DNA from: Bacillota bacterium
GTDB taxonomy: Bacteria > Bacillota_I > Bacilli_A > Erysipelotrichales > Erysipelotrichaceae
NCBI GenBank assembly: GCA_023388535.1
Contig: JAEWFZ010000034.1
Span: 1 to 64,000, forward strand
Direction of reading: 5' to 3'
DNA length: 64,000 nt
Shown: positions 42,706 to 51,664 of the stretch, one piece after another
How positions within the stretch are numbered: the first letter of the stretch is position 1
How the letters are laid out: every line of letters starts with the position of its first letter
The notes under the pieces: model-generated
Databases searched by the model: none
The model's input: the letters and a program-made list of their open reading frames with translations, nothing else
What the model was told of the DNA's origin: nothing
Position numbers and translations under genes: made by a program

Positions 42706-44891
42706 TCTTGTTTTTCCTTTCTTGGACGATAAGAACGTCGTTGTTGTGGTCTACGATCCTGACGTTGTGGTTCTACATAACCTTCCGGTTTTTCAATCAA
42801 ATCGCGGCGCGAAACATTGACTCTGCCTTTGTCATCGATTTCAGTAACTTTGACGCGTACCTTATCGCCAATTTTGAAGAAGTCTTCCGGTTTATTAACG
42901 CGCTCCCAAGCAATCTTGGAAACGTGTAGTAAACCATCGGTTCCTGGGAATAACTCGACAAAGGCACCAAAGTTTTCTAAACGCACCACTTTTGCGTCAT
43001 AGATTTCTCCGACTTCAGCGGTTCTTACGATATTTTCAATCATTTGTTTAGCTTTTTCGATTGGTTCTAAATTGGTATGATAAATTACGACTAAACCACT
43101 ATCTTCGATATCGATCTTGACATCATCGCATTCTTCGATAATGGCATTAATAACCTTACCACCAGTTCCGATAACCTCACGGATTTTATCCGGATCAATT
43201 TGTAATTGAGCGATCTTAGGCGCATAGCGGCCAACATTTGGTCTCGGTGTGTCAATTGCGGTTTTCATATTCTCTAATAGCGCATGGCGACCAATCTTAG
43301 CTTGTTCTAAAGCTTCTTTTAAGATTTCTTCGGTTAAACCAGCGATTTTGATATCCATTTGTAACGCGGTTATCCCTTTTTCGGTACCAGCGACTTTGAA
43401 GTCCATATCCCCAAAGTGGTCTTCCATTCCTTGGATATCGGTTAAAATTGAATAAGAATCACCATACGTAACAAGTCCCATTGCGATTCCCGATACCATA
43501 CCAGAAATAGGTACTCCTGAAGCCATTAACGACATAGTTCCAGCACAAACCGAAGCCATCGAGGATGAACCGTTGGATTCAAGCACTTCCGCTACTGAAC
43601 GAATCGTATATGGGAATTCTTCAAAGGTCGGTAATACATAGGATAAAGCGCGTTCACCAAGCGCTCCATGACCGATTTCTCGACGTCCTGGAGATCCCAT
43701 ACGACCAGTTTCCCCGACACTATACGGTGGGAAATTATAATGATGCATGAAACGTTTCTCTTCAATTTCCGTCAAATCATCGATGATTTGATTGTCTCCA
43801 CGAGCACCTAAAGTCGTGACCGACAAGACTTGAGTTTCCCCTCGGGTAAACAAGGCGGAACCATGAGCTCTAGGTAAAATATCGACTTGTGAGTCCAGCG
43901 CACGTAATTCATCAAGCTTACGCCCGTCAGGACGTACTTTATCAACCGATATTAAGCGACGTACTTCATCGGCCACAACGGAGTCACAGTACTGTTTGAC
44001 TTGTTTTAACGCTTTGTCTTTGACTTTTTCATTATCAAAAGTTTGAGTCGCTTCGTATTGAGCGATAGCTAATTCCGTGATTTCATCAATCTTATGATAA
44101 CGTTTTAACTTCTTCACAATGGAAACGGCTTCTCTTAGTTCCGCTTCGTACTGTGATTTAACATAATTGGATATTTCAGTATCAATTTCATATAAATCGA
44201 TGCTTCTTTTATCTTTGCCAACTGCTTCGGCGATTTCTATTTGGAAATCACAAAGTTGTTTAATGTACTCGTGACCAAACAGCATCGCTTCTAACATTTC
44301 AGCTTCCGTGGCTTCTTTAGCTCCGGATTCAACCATGTTGATGGCTTGTTTCGTACCAGCGACGACTAAATCGATTTTTGATTGTTCTAATTCTTCCTGA
44401 GTTGGATTAATTACATACATGCCATCTATTAAGGCAACTTGAACTCCTGCAATCGGACCATTAAATGGAATATCCGAGACCATTAACGATAAACTAGCGC
44501 CAAACATGGCAGCCATCTCCTGAGAGCAGTCTTGATCAACGGAAAGAATAGTATTAACTACTTGGACTTCATTACGAAACCCTTCCGCAAACAATGGTCG
44601 GATAGTTCTATCAATTAAACGCGCACTTAAGGTTGCGTGTTCGGATGGACGTCCTTCTCTTCGTAAAAAGCCACCCGGAATTTTTCCTACAGAATATAAT
44701 TTTTCTTCAAATAATACCGTTAATGGAAAGAAATCCAAATCTTTAGCTTGTGAGCTAGCGGTTGCGGCAGATAAGACTACCGTATCTTCATAACGAACTA
44801 AGACAGACCCCCCGGCCTGTTTGGCGATTTCACCTGTTTCTACGGTTAGTTCACGACCGCAGAAATCTCTTGTAAATACATGTTTTGCCAT
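42702..44891 (-). CDS. pnp: Polyribonucleotide nucleotidyltransferase (PNPase)
   Basis: This 3'-5' phosphorolytic exoribonuclease has two RNase PH domains (second core around GRMGSPGRREIGHGALGER), a KH domain (IGTGGKVINAIIEECD) and an S1 domain (GEIYDAKVVRLENFGAFVEL), with a short basic tail; 729 residues. The ribosome site AAGGAG is good. It follows rpsO, a very old gene order, but a terminator and a palindrome-bearing promoter lie between the two. It heads the operon down to murC. Confidence 0.96.
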   Translation of the reverse strand: MAKHVFTRDFCGRELTVETGEIAKQAGGSVLVRYEDTVVLSAATASSQAKDLDFFPLTVLFEEKLYSVGKIPGGFLRREGRPSEHATLSARLIDRTIRPLFAEGFRNEVQVVNTILSVDQDCSQEMAAMFGASLSLMVSDIPFNGPIAGVQVALIDGMYVINPTQEELEQSKIDLVVAGTKQAINMVESGAKEATEAEMLEAMLFGHEYIKQLCDFQIEIAEAVGKDKRSIDLYEIDTEISNYVKSQYEAELREAVSIVKKLKRYHKIDEITELAIAQYEATQTFDNEKVKDKALKQVKQYCDSVVADEVRRLISVDKVRPDGRKLDELRALDSQVDILPRAHGSALFTRGETQVLSVTTLGARGDNQIIDDLTEIEEKRFMHHYNFPPYSVGETGRMGSPGRREIGHGALGERALSYVLPTFEEFPYTIRSVAEVLESNGSSSMASVCAGTMSLMASGVPISGMVSGIAMGLVTYGDSYSILTDIQGMEDHFGDMDFKVAGTEKGITALQMDIKIAGLTEEILKEALEQAKIGRHALLENMKTAIDTPRPNVGRYAPKIAQLQIDPDKIREVIGTGGKVINAIIEECDDVKIDIEDSGLVVIYHTNLEPIEKAKQMIENIVRTAEVGEIYDAKVVRLENFGAFVELFPGTDGLLHVSKIAWERVNKPEDFFKIGDKVRVKVTEIDDKGRVNVSRRDLIEKPEGYVEPQRQDRRPQQRRSYRPRKEKQE

Positions 44892-44919
44892 TTTTTCTCC
44901 TTACATATATATCTATACT

Positions 44920-44961
44920 ATTTTAACATAATTAGCTTCGATTATAACAATATCGAAGCTA
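44920..44961 (-). promoter_or_regulatory. pnp promoter region with a 10-bp inverted repeat
   Basis: TAGCTTCGAT and ATCGAAGCTA (44933-44942 and 44952-44961) flank a 9-base loop. On the minus strand one extended -10 (TGTTATAAT) lies in the loop and second arm, and another (TGTTAAAAT) at 44928-44920. The palindrome could be a DNA operator or, if transcription starts upstream, an mRNA hairpin for PNPase self-control. Confidence 0.5.
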
Positions 44962-44989
44962 TTATCTATATACTCATTACTTATAGAAC

Positions 44990-45013
44990 AAAAAAACCCA
45001 GAAACTGGGTTTT
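44990..45013 (-). terminator. Intrinsic terminator of rpsO
   Basis: The 9-bp stem AAAACCCAG/CTGGGTTTT with a 3-base loop is followed by T runs on the minus strand, five bases after the rpsO stop. Confidence 0.88.
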
Positions 45014-45018
45014 CAAAA

Positions 45019-45285
45019 CTACTTTCTTAATCCAAGACGGGTAACTAAAGTACGATAACGGTTAACATCTTTTTTCATCAAATAGTTGAGTAAACGACGA
45101 CGACGTCCAACCATCATACGTAAGCCACGAAGTGAATGGAAATCTTTTGGATGAACCTTAAGATGTTCCGTCAAAACTGAAATTTGTTCAGTTAGAACCG
45201 CAATCTGTACTTCTGGAGATCCGGTATCGCCTTCGCTTAACGCATAAGCTTTAATTAGTTCTTGTTTTCTTTCTTGACTAATCAT
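45019..45285 (-). CDS. rpsO: Ribosomal protein S15
   Basis: The 88-residue 30S protein opens MISQERKQELIKAYALSEGD, has GSPEVQIAVLTEQI and the LRGLRMMVGRRRRLLNYL core that binds 16S rRNA. The start is the ATG at 45285, with AAGGAC upstream. The frame stays open further, but the extra residues do not fit S15. Confidence 0.96.
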   Translation of the reverse strand: MISQERKQELIKAYALSEGDTGSPEVQIAVLTEQISVLTEHLKVHPKDFHSLRGLRMMVGRRRRLLNYLMKKDVNRYRTLVTRLGLRK

Positions 45286-45362
45286 ATTTTTGTCCTTCTT
45301 TCTAGTCCTATAGAACCGCGCATCCGTCGACAACTCGTAATGCCCAGTACTAAAGCTTAGTA

Positions 45363-45391
45363 AGTATATCAAGCTTTTGAAGGCTTTTCAA
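45363..45391 (-). promoter_or_regulatory. rpsO promoter
   Basis: Minus-strand TTGAAA and TATACT at 17 bases, with TGA before the -10 (extended). It leaves a leader of about 70 bases before the ATG, long enough for S15 autoregulatory structure, which I did not resolve. Confidence 0.82.
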
Positions 45392-45402
45392 GTGAAAACG
45401 CA

Positions 45403-46500
45403 TCAATCCATGAACTCAATTAAAATATCGTTCAACATCATCCGTCCCTGTGAAGTGGCTTTTAACGAAGTATCATCAAGGACTAACAAACCAGCTTTCA
45501 AATACGATTGTAGCTTCGCATTAGTTAAGGGGAAAATGTCTAAGAAATTTTTATTAAACTTATTTTTAAAGCGCTCAAACGAGACCCCTTCTTCAAGTCG
45601 AAGATTCATCATCAAAAACTCAAAATAACGATCACTCTCCGTTAATTGAATTACGTCTTCCTTTAAAAATGGATTATTTAAATATTGAACAAATTTTGTG
45701 GTATTGGTATAGCGTTGATTACCCTCTTTACCGGAAGCCCCTAATCCTATACCAATAAAATCATCATAATGCCAATAGACTTGATTATGCAACGACGGGA
45801 AGCCCGGCTTACAAAAATTGGCGACCTCATAATGTAAATAGCCCGCTTCTTTTAGTTTATCTACAATTAACTCAAACATCTCCGTCTCTAAGCTATCGGA
45901 AATCGGTTTGATTTGTTGACGACCTAAATATGAATTAGCTTCAATTGTTAAGCTGTAAACACTTAGATGAGGCGGTTCTAAATCAATTAATCGTTCTAAA
46001 TCAAGGGCTAATTCCGCTAAAGTTTGATTGGGCCAAGCATAGATTAAATCAAGTGAATAATTATCGATACCAATCGCTTTAAAGTCTTGGATACAAGTAA
46101 TCACGTCTTCAAACTGATGTTGGCGATTCATTTGTATAAGAATATGAGGATGGGTTGATTGGGCCCCGATGGATACCCGATTAACCTTAGATTCTTTTAA
46201 GATTTGATACTTAAGCGGCGTCATCGTTTCCGGATTAACTTCAATGGTTACTTCCTGACAATCCTTAAGATAATTCGTTAATAAATCAAAGAGGTATTTT
46301 AGTTGTTCTTCATTGAGGGCGGTAGGTGTGCCCCCACCAATATAAAAGGTCTTTAATTCTTGCGGTAAACGCTGAATTTGTTGTTCTAAACTGGTGATAT
46401 ATTGATCAGCTAATCCCTGATGATAGCCACAACGGGTAAAGTCACAATAGCTGCAATGATGCGCACAAAAAGGAATATGCAAATAGGCCGCCTTAGTCAT
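45403..46500 (-). CDS. hemW: HemW-like radical SAM heme chaperone
   Basis: This radical-SAM protein of the HemN family has the motif CAHHCSYC near its N-terminus, YIGGGTPT, and a C-terminal HemN-type domain. Length is 365. The downstream-of-lepA position, its size, and CxxxCxxC without the extra cysteine of true HemN favour HemW, a heme-transfer protein. The heme source is unknown, as no heme pathway is seen here. It overlaps mazG by 8 bases. Confidence 0.86.
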   Translation of the reverse strand: MTKAAYLHIPFCAHHCSYCDFTRCGYHQGLADQYITSLEQQIQRLPQELKTFYIGGGTPTALNEEQLKYLFDLLTNYLKDCQEVTIEVNPETMTPLKYQILKESKVNRVSIGAQSTHPHILIQMNRQHQFEDVITCIQDFKAIGIDNYSLDLIYAWPNQTLAELALDLERLIDLEPPHLSVYSLTIEANSYLGRQQIKPISDSLETEMFELIVDKLKEAGYLHYEVANFCKPGFPSLHNQVYWHYDDFIGIGLGASGKEGNQRYTNTTKFVQYLNNPFLKEDVIQLTESDRYFEFLMMNLRLEEGVSFERFKNKFNKNFLDIFPLTNAKLQSYLKAGLLVLDDTSLKATSQGRMMLNDILIEFMD

Positions 46501-46768
46501 AGTGGCGACCCTTTACAATATCCATTTTATGCTTAATTAAATCATAGATATCAACATCGTACATTTTAGCTAAAGTAAAAGCATAGGATAAAACATCGGC
46601 CAATTCATCTAATACATCTTCCTTTGATTTTTCATAAAAGGCTTCTTTTAATTCTTTGGCTTCTTCGACGATGCAGTTGACCACAAACTCTTTGGTATCG
46701 GTTTGATCCCAACCAAAATGACTGCGCATATCTTCGATGAGTTCATAAATGCTGGATATCTTAGTCAT
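46493..46768 (-). CDS. MazG-like nucleotide pyrophosphohydrolase
   Basis: The 91-residue all-helical protein has the MazG/dCTPase metal motif EEAKELKEA with DELADVLSYAF further on (ExxE then ExxD pattern). It probably hydrolyses non-canonical or excess dNTPs. The substrate is not predictable. It overlaps lepA by 8 bases. Confidence 0.83.
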   Translation of the reverse strand: MTKISSIYELIEDMRSHFGWDQTDTKEFVVNCIVEEAKELKEAFYEKSKEDVLDELADVLSYAFTLAKMYDVDIYDLIKHKMDIVKGRHYD

Positions 46769-48563
46769 CGTCCATCGCTAAAACCGACATGAAGGCTTCT
46801 TGTGGTACTTCGACACGCCCAACTTGCTTCATCCGTTTCTTTCCTTCTTTTTGTCGTTCCAGTAATTTCTTCTTACGGCTAATATCGCCACCATAGCATT
46901 TTGCTAGGACGTTTTTACGCAAGGCGGAGATATCGGCTCTGGCGATAATTTTCTGTCCAATAGCGGCTTGAATTGGGATTTGGAATTGATGTCTTGGAAT
47001 TAATTTTCTCATTTTCTCTACGATACTACGCCCACGTTGTTGAGCAAATTCGCGGTGCACAATCACGCTTAAGGCATCGACCACTTCTCCGTTTAATAGG
47101 ATATCCATCTTCACTAGTTTAGATTCGCGATAGCCGATGACTTCGTAGTCCAAGCTAGCATACCCTTTGGTTTGTGATTTCAATTGATCGAAAAAGTCAT
47201 AGACTATCTCTGCTAAAGGTAGTTCATAAATAATATTCATCCGATTCGCATCGAGGACTTCCATATCCACATAGATACCCCGTTTCTTTTGACAGAGTTC
47301 CATGATGGCACCAATGAATTCATTAGGTACGATGATCTGGGCTTTGACAAACGGTTCTTCGATTTTTGCGATCATTTGTTGTTCCGGCATTTGACTTGGA
47401 TTTTCTATTTCATGTTTCTTACCATCGGTGGTGGTAACATGAAAAATTACCGAGGGTGCCGTAGATATTAATTCAATGCCATATTCTCGTTCCAAGCGTT
47501 CTTGAACAACATCCATATGTAAAAGACCCAAAAAACCACAGCGATAACCAAAACCTAACGCTTGTGAAGTTTCCGGTTCAAAACGAAGCGAGGAATCATT
47601 AAGCGATAGTTTTTCCAAACCATCTCTTAAATCGGTGTATTTGGAAGATTCAACGGGATAGAGTCCACAAAATACCATCGAAGGTAATTTACGATAGCCA
47701 ATTAAAGCCTTGTCGGTTGGATTAGCTACCGAGGTAATGGTGTCCCCTACACCAACATCTTGAATCGATTTAATAGCTGCGGTTAAATAACCGACTTCTC
47801 CGGTTACTAAGGATTTCTTAGCAATCTGATGTGGAGCATAGACCCCTACTTCATTGACTTCATAAACGGCATCGTTGGCCATAAAACGAATTTCATCTCC
47901 TACACTTACCGAACCATTTTTAATTACCACAGAAACGATAACGCCCTTATAGGCATCATAAAGCGAATCAAACACTAAAGCCTGTAAAGGGGCATTAACA
48001 TCGCCTTTGGGGGCTGGAATTTTATTAACCACCGCTTCCAAAACCGATTCAATTCCAAGGCCACTTTTGGCGGAAATAAGCGGAATATCGGTGGTGTCTA
48101 AACCAATGACATTTTTGATTTCTTCTTTGACATGTTCAGGACGAGCGGTGGGAAGATCGATCTTATTAATCACGGGAATGATTTCTAAATCATTTTCTAT
48201 CGCTAAGTAGACATTAGCCAAAGTTTGAGCTTCAATCCCTTGAGCCGCATCCACAACCAAAATAGCGCCTTCGCAAGCAGCTAAGGAGCGTGAGACTTCA
48301 TAGGAAAAGTCGACATGTCCTGGAGTATCAATTAGATGTAAGATATAGTCTTCTCCGTTTTTAGCCCGATAATTTAGTTGTACAAAATTAAGCTTAATGG
48401 TGATACCGCGTTCGCGTTCCAAATCCATAGCATCAAGTAATTGAGCTTTCATTTGTCGTTTTTCAACCGTATTGGTAGCTTCTAAAAGACGATCGGCTAA
48501 AGTTGATTTACCATGATCGATATGGGCTACAATAGAGAAATTTCTTATATGAGATTGTTTCAT
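46761..48563 (-). CDS. lepA: Elongation factor 4
   Basis: This ribosome-associated GTPase (back-translocase/assembly factor) shows G1 AHIDHGKST, G3 DTPGHVDF, G4 NKIDLP, EF-G-like domains and the LepA-specific C-terminal domain (YGGDISRKKKLLERQKEGKKRM split across 570-590). Length is 600. It belongs to the fmt-membrane protein-lepA-mazG-hemW operon. Confidence 0.96.
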   Translation of the reverse strand: MKQSHIRNFSIVAHIDHGKSTLADRLLEATNTVEKRQMKAQLLDAMDLERERGITIKLNFVQLNYRAKNGEDYILHLIDTPGHVDFSYEVSRSLAACEGAILVVDAAQGIEAQTLANVYLAIENDLEIIPVINKIDLPTARPEHVKEEIKNVIGLDTTDIPLISAKSGLGIESVLEAVVNKIPAPKGDVNAPLQALVFDSLYDAYKGVIVSVVIKNGSVSVGDEIRFMANDAVYEVNEVGVYAPHQIAKKSLVTGEVGYLTAAIKSIQDVGVGDTITSVANPTDKALIGYRKLPSMVFCGLYPVESSKYTDLRDGLEKLSLNDSSLRFEPETSQALGFGYRCGFLGLLHMDVVQERLEREYGIELISTAPSVIFHVTTTDGKKHEIENPSQMPEQQMIAKIEEPFVKAQIIVPNEFIGAIMELCQKKRGIYVDMEVLDANRMNIIYELPLAEIVYDFFDQLKSQTKGYASLDYEVIGYRESKLVKMDILLNGEVVDALSVIVHREFAQQRGRSIVEKMRKLIPRHQFQIPIQAAIGQKIIARADISALRKNVLAKCYGGDISRKKKLLERQKEGKKRMKQVGRVEVPQEAFMSVLAMDDD

Positions 48564-48566
48564 GAA

Positions 48567-49070
48567 CTATCCTTCCAAAGTCTTTGGTATCTGACTTCTT
48601 ATATATTGTACCAAAGGCGCTAAAATTATTGAAAATAAAGAATTGATGATTAAAATAATAGAATTATTTAATATGGCTTCGTACCAAATGCTAGAATCAC
48701 TGACAAAAATATCAATCAGGCTTAGACTAACAATCCACAAGATAGCCCCCATAATAATTAAAGCATTATTATTAAACCTCTGAGAATCGGAAATCTTAGT
48801 TAAACTTATGAAACTAAAAATAAACAACGCTAACAAACTACTAAACAAAGTTACCTGATTAAAACCAGTAATTAATACGGGGAGAAAAAATCCTAGAAAG
48901 ACACCCAAACTTAAGCGGATTTCCCGGATAACAACCCCCACCACAAAGACTAAAGTATAACTAAGCTGAATCGAAAAACTTCGATTAATCGGTATTTTCA
49001 GAATAGCAATTAAAGAAAATAACAATAAAGCAATAAAAATATTGTATACGATAATTTTAGCTTTAGTCAT
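48567..49070 (-). CDS. Multi-pass membrane protein, function unknown
   Basis: About 167 residues with five to six hydrophobic segments and few charges, one notable motif being VVIREIRLSLGVFLGFFLP. The size and topology are like MreD or a small ECF substrate-binding subunit, but no diagnostic motif is seen. The start is the ATG at 49070, inside the end of fmt (8-base overlap). A TTG five codons earlier is also open. It ends 3 bases before lepA. Confidence 0.75.
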   Translation of the reverse strand: MTKAKIIVYNIFIALLLFSLIAILKIPINRSFSIQLSYTLVFVVGVVIREIRLSLGVFLGFFLPVLITGFNQVTLFSSLLALFIFSFISLTKISDSQRFNNNALIIMGAILWIVSLSLIDIFVSDSSIWYEAILNNSIILIINSLFSIILAPLVQYIRSQIPKTLEG

Positions 49071-50001
49071 GGCATCTCTTTCCAATCCAATCTTGGTAGC
49101 CGTTATAAATATTTCGAGCTAGATTTAATTGTTTACCTTCCACTTGAAGTTCAGTGACAAGTATAAAGCCACCGTTAACCGCAATTTTTAAGCCGCTAAC
49201 ATCAAAACTAACAATAGTCGCAACGGGATAATTGTGATTGTTTAACTGATAGATTGAGGTTTTAAATTTGACGATTTTATCATCGATCTTTGTATAGGCC
49301 AAGGGAATTGGATTTAAAGCTCGAATATGATCATAGATTTGTTTGGCTGATTTGCTGAAATCAATTTTTTCGTCCGCTCGAGAAATGATTGGTGCATAGC
49401 TGACCAAACTTTCATCCTGGGGTTGAGCTAATATTTCAGATTCAAGAATTTTCTTTAAGTCGCGTTGTAAGTGCTGCTTGGCGGCATCGATTAGCTTATT
49501 CTCTAAACTAGCTAAAGTATCTTGAGCTTCAATTTCGACTTCGTACTGCGAGAAAACCGGACCACCATCCATAATTTTTGCTGAACGCATTAAACTGATT
49601 CCAGTAACCGTTTCTCCCTGAATCAAGGCATGCTGCATCGGGGCGCCACCACGATATTTAGGCAATAAAGAAGCATGTACATTAATTACCCCTAACGGGG
49701 TCATATTTAGGATACTATTTGGGATATATTGTCCATAAGCACAAGTAATGATGGCCTCGAGCCCTAATGCCTTTAAGTCTTCAAAAATATCGTTAATTTT
49801 ATCCGGTTGCAAGATTAAAAGACCTTTACTCAAGGCTACTTCTTTAACAGCACTGGCGGTTAAGAGACGTTTTCTACCAACCTTACGATCGGGTTGGGTA
49901 ATGACGGCTTCTATGACTAACCATTCATAGCTTAGTAATTCTTCTAAAACTTCAGCCGCAAATTCGGGGGTGCCCATGTAGGCCACTTTAATCTTTGACA
50001 A
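49063..50001 (-). CDS. fmt: Methionyl-tRNA formyltransferase
   Basis: Fmt formylates initiator Met-tRNA. It shows KVAYMGTPEFAAEVL, the catalytic region VINVHASLLPKYRGGAPMQ with the HASLLP motif, and a C-terminal OB-like domain; about 312 residues. I favour the TTG at 50001, giving MSKIKVAYMGT, because AGGAG lies 8 bases upstream. The ATG at 50007 and GTG at 50010 are too close to it. An extended -10 just upstream gives a very short leader. Confidence 0.93.
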   Translation of the reverse strand: MSKIKVAYMGTPEFAAEVLEELLSYEWLVIEAVITQPDRKVGRKRLLTASAVKEVALSKGLLILQPDKINDIFEDLKALGLEAIITCAYGQYIPNSILNMTPLGVINVHASLLPKYRGGAPMQHALIQGETVTGISLMRSAKIMDGGPVFSQYEVEIEAQDTLASLENKLIDAAKQHLQRDLKKILESEILAQPQDESLVSYAPIISRADEKIDFSKSAKQIYDHIRALNPIPLAYTKIDDKIVKFKTSIYQLNNHNYPVATIVSFDVSGLKIAVNGGFILVTELQVEGKQLNLARNIYNGYQDWIGKRCHD

Positions 50002-50021
50002 ATACATCACTCCTGCCAGAT

Positions 50022-50030
50022 ATTATAACA
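50022..50030 (-). promoter_or_regulatory. fmt extended -10
   Basis: TGTTATAAT on the minus strand. Transcription would start about 50015, only a few bases before the AGGAG ribosome site. Confidence 0.6.
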
Positions 50031-50110
50031 TATGAGATAACTTAGTAGACGCTTCAATACAAACGGCTAGATATCGACTTTATCACTTACTTTAAAACAT
50101 TAATTTTAAT

Positions 50111-50139
50111 TGCAAGTCGTTTTATAGTTTGCTATAATG
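50111..50139 (+). promoter_or_regulatory. rpsT promoter
   Basis: TTGCAA and TATAAT at 17 bases, with TGC before the -10 (extended). It lies just before the AGGAGGTGA ribosome site of rpsT. Confidence 0.85.
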
Positions 50140-50167
50140 CATTATGACATTTCTAGGAGGTGAAAGG

Positions 50168-50434
50168 ATGCCTAATACAAAACAACAAGCGAAACGCGCA
50201 ATTACCGATCAAAAACGTGGTGCCGTTAATAAAGCCAAACGGACGCAATTAAAAACTGCCGTAAAAGCAGTTAAGAACGCGGTTAACGAAAATAATTATG
50301 AAGCTGCGGTTGAAAAACTAAATACCGCCAACAAATTATTAGATGCTAGTATTACCAGTAATCTAAATCATAAAAATAAAGTAAATCGTACAAAATCAAG
50401 ATTAACTAAAGCGGTTAATGCCATAAAAGAATAA
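50168..50434 (+). CDS. rpsT: Ribosomal protein S20
   Basis: The 88-residue basic three-helix 30S protein starts MPNTKQQAKRAITDQKR and ends LTKAVNAIKE. The ATG at 50168 follows a perfect AGGAGGTGA site. The frame opens 8 codons earlier, but that start lacks a site and overlaps the leader. It is one of the few plus-strand genes and has its own promoter and terminator. Confidence 0.96.
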   Translation: MPNTKQQAKRAITDQKRGAVNKAKRTQLKTAVKAVKNAVNENNYEAAVEKLNTANKLLDASITSNLNHKNKVNRTKSRLTKAVNAIKE

Positions 50435-50459
50435 ACCACATTGAAGTGGTTTTTTTTAT
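50433..50459 (+). terminator. Intrinsic terminator of rpsT
   Basis: AAACCAC/GTGGTTT stem with a 6-base loop followed by T5 or more on the plus strand. The convergent serine dehydratase gene stops inside it. Confidence 0.85.
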
Positions 50460-51664
50460 TCGACTTTAATTTGGGTCGCTAGTCCGCCTAACGAAGTTTC
50501 TCTAAGCTCAACCGCTATCTTTTGTCCGGTATATTTCATGGTTTCCACAACATCATCAAAACGAACTCGGTTCGGCTTCATTCTTATTAATTGTTTAGCC
50601 ATAAAAGCCGAATCGATCGATCGCAGCGCTGCCGCCCCATTGCGTTCAATGCATGGAATAATCACATAACCACCTACCGGATCACAGGTTAAACCTAAAT
50701 GATGTTCCATCCCAATTTCAGCCGCATATTCTATTTCTTCAATAGAATCACTCATTAACGAAGCAATTGCGGCAGAAGCCATAGCACAGGCCACGCCAAC
50801 CTCCGCTTGACAGCCACCTTCGGCTCCGGAAATAGTCGCGTTGGTTTTAACCAGATTCCCAAAAATACCACCGGTAGCTAAAGCATCAACTAATTTATCT
50901 TTATCGTATTTTAAATCATGGTGATAATAATACATCACGGCCGCTAACACCCCGGCGGAACCACAAGTCGGTGCCGTAACCACGGTCCCTAAAGTCGCAT
51001 TTTCTTCCATCGTCGCATAGGCATAAGCAATTAGCCGTTGCCTTTTTATTTCATCATCGCTCAGGGCATCATTGGTTAAAGTATCTAGATAGAGTTTCTT
51101 CGCAATTCTTGGCATTTTCAAACGACCTAATAAATAACCTTCATTGGCTAAGCCGCTATCTATCGTGGTAAACATTTGTTGTAAAATCCCCTTCAAATAG
51201 GATTTGGCCTCTGGTTCATAAAAATACACATACTCAGCTAACGTTAGTTGATTATTTGTACAAAATTCATGAATCTCATTAAAACTTTGTTCTGGATAGA
51301 CTTGCTTTTGAAAGTCAAAGTCTTGACCCAATATTTTGATTGAGCCCCCGCCCAAAGAATAAACTACCCAGGTATCTAATGGCTGATTAGAAGCGTAGCC
51401 TTTTATCGTTAAGCCATTTGGAAAATCATAGGACCAATCTAAAGCAAATTTAACTTCACAAGAAGCGGGTTTGGCCGCTTTTATTAAAGCCTCATCGCTA
51501 TAATGACCTTTTCCGGTCAAAGATAAAGAACCATATAAGGTCACAAGAAAGTGATCCGCTTGGGGAAAAGACTTTTTATATAATTTTAAGGCTCTTTGTG
51601 GGGCGATGGTATGGGAACTGGAAGGTCCTGAACCGGTCTTATATAACTCTTTAATACTTTTCAT
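50456..51664 (-). CDS. sdaA: Iron-sulfur L-serine dehydratase (single chain)
   Basis: It converts L-serine to pyruvate and ammonia using a [4Fe-4S] cluster. The small domain opens with SGPSSSHTIAPQRA. The catalytic domain carries TAPTCGSAGVLAAVM, EGGCQAEVG and CDPVGGYVIIPC, giving the cluster cysteines. The 402 residues hold both alpha and beta parts, as in the single-chain bacterial form. It overlaps holA by one base (TAATG). Confidence 0.92.
   Translation of the reverse strand: MKSIKELYKTGSGPSSSHTIAPQRALKLYKKSFPQADHFLVTLYGSLSLTGKGHYSDEALIKAAKPASCEVKFALDWSYDFPNGLTIKGYASNQPLDTWVVYSLGGGSIKILGQDFDFQKQVYPEQSFNEIHEFCTNNQLTLAEYVYFYEPEAKSYLKGILQQMFTTIDSGLANEGYLLGRLKMPRIAKKLYLDTLTNDALSDDEIKRQRLIAYAYATMEENATLGTVVTAPTCGSAGVLAAVMYYYHHDLKYDKDKLVDALATGGIFGNLVKTNATISGAEGGCQAEVGVACAMASAAIASLMSDSIEEIEYAAEIGMEHHLGLTCDPVGGYVIIPCIERNGAAALRSIDSAFMAKQLIRMKPNRVRFDDVVETMKYTGQKIAVELRETSLGGLATQIKVE

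Noticed and set aside
45286..45355. S15-binding autoregulatory leader of rpsO
   Set aside because: The leader is long enough, but I could not draw a convincing three-way junction by eye.
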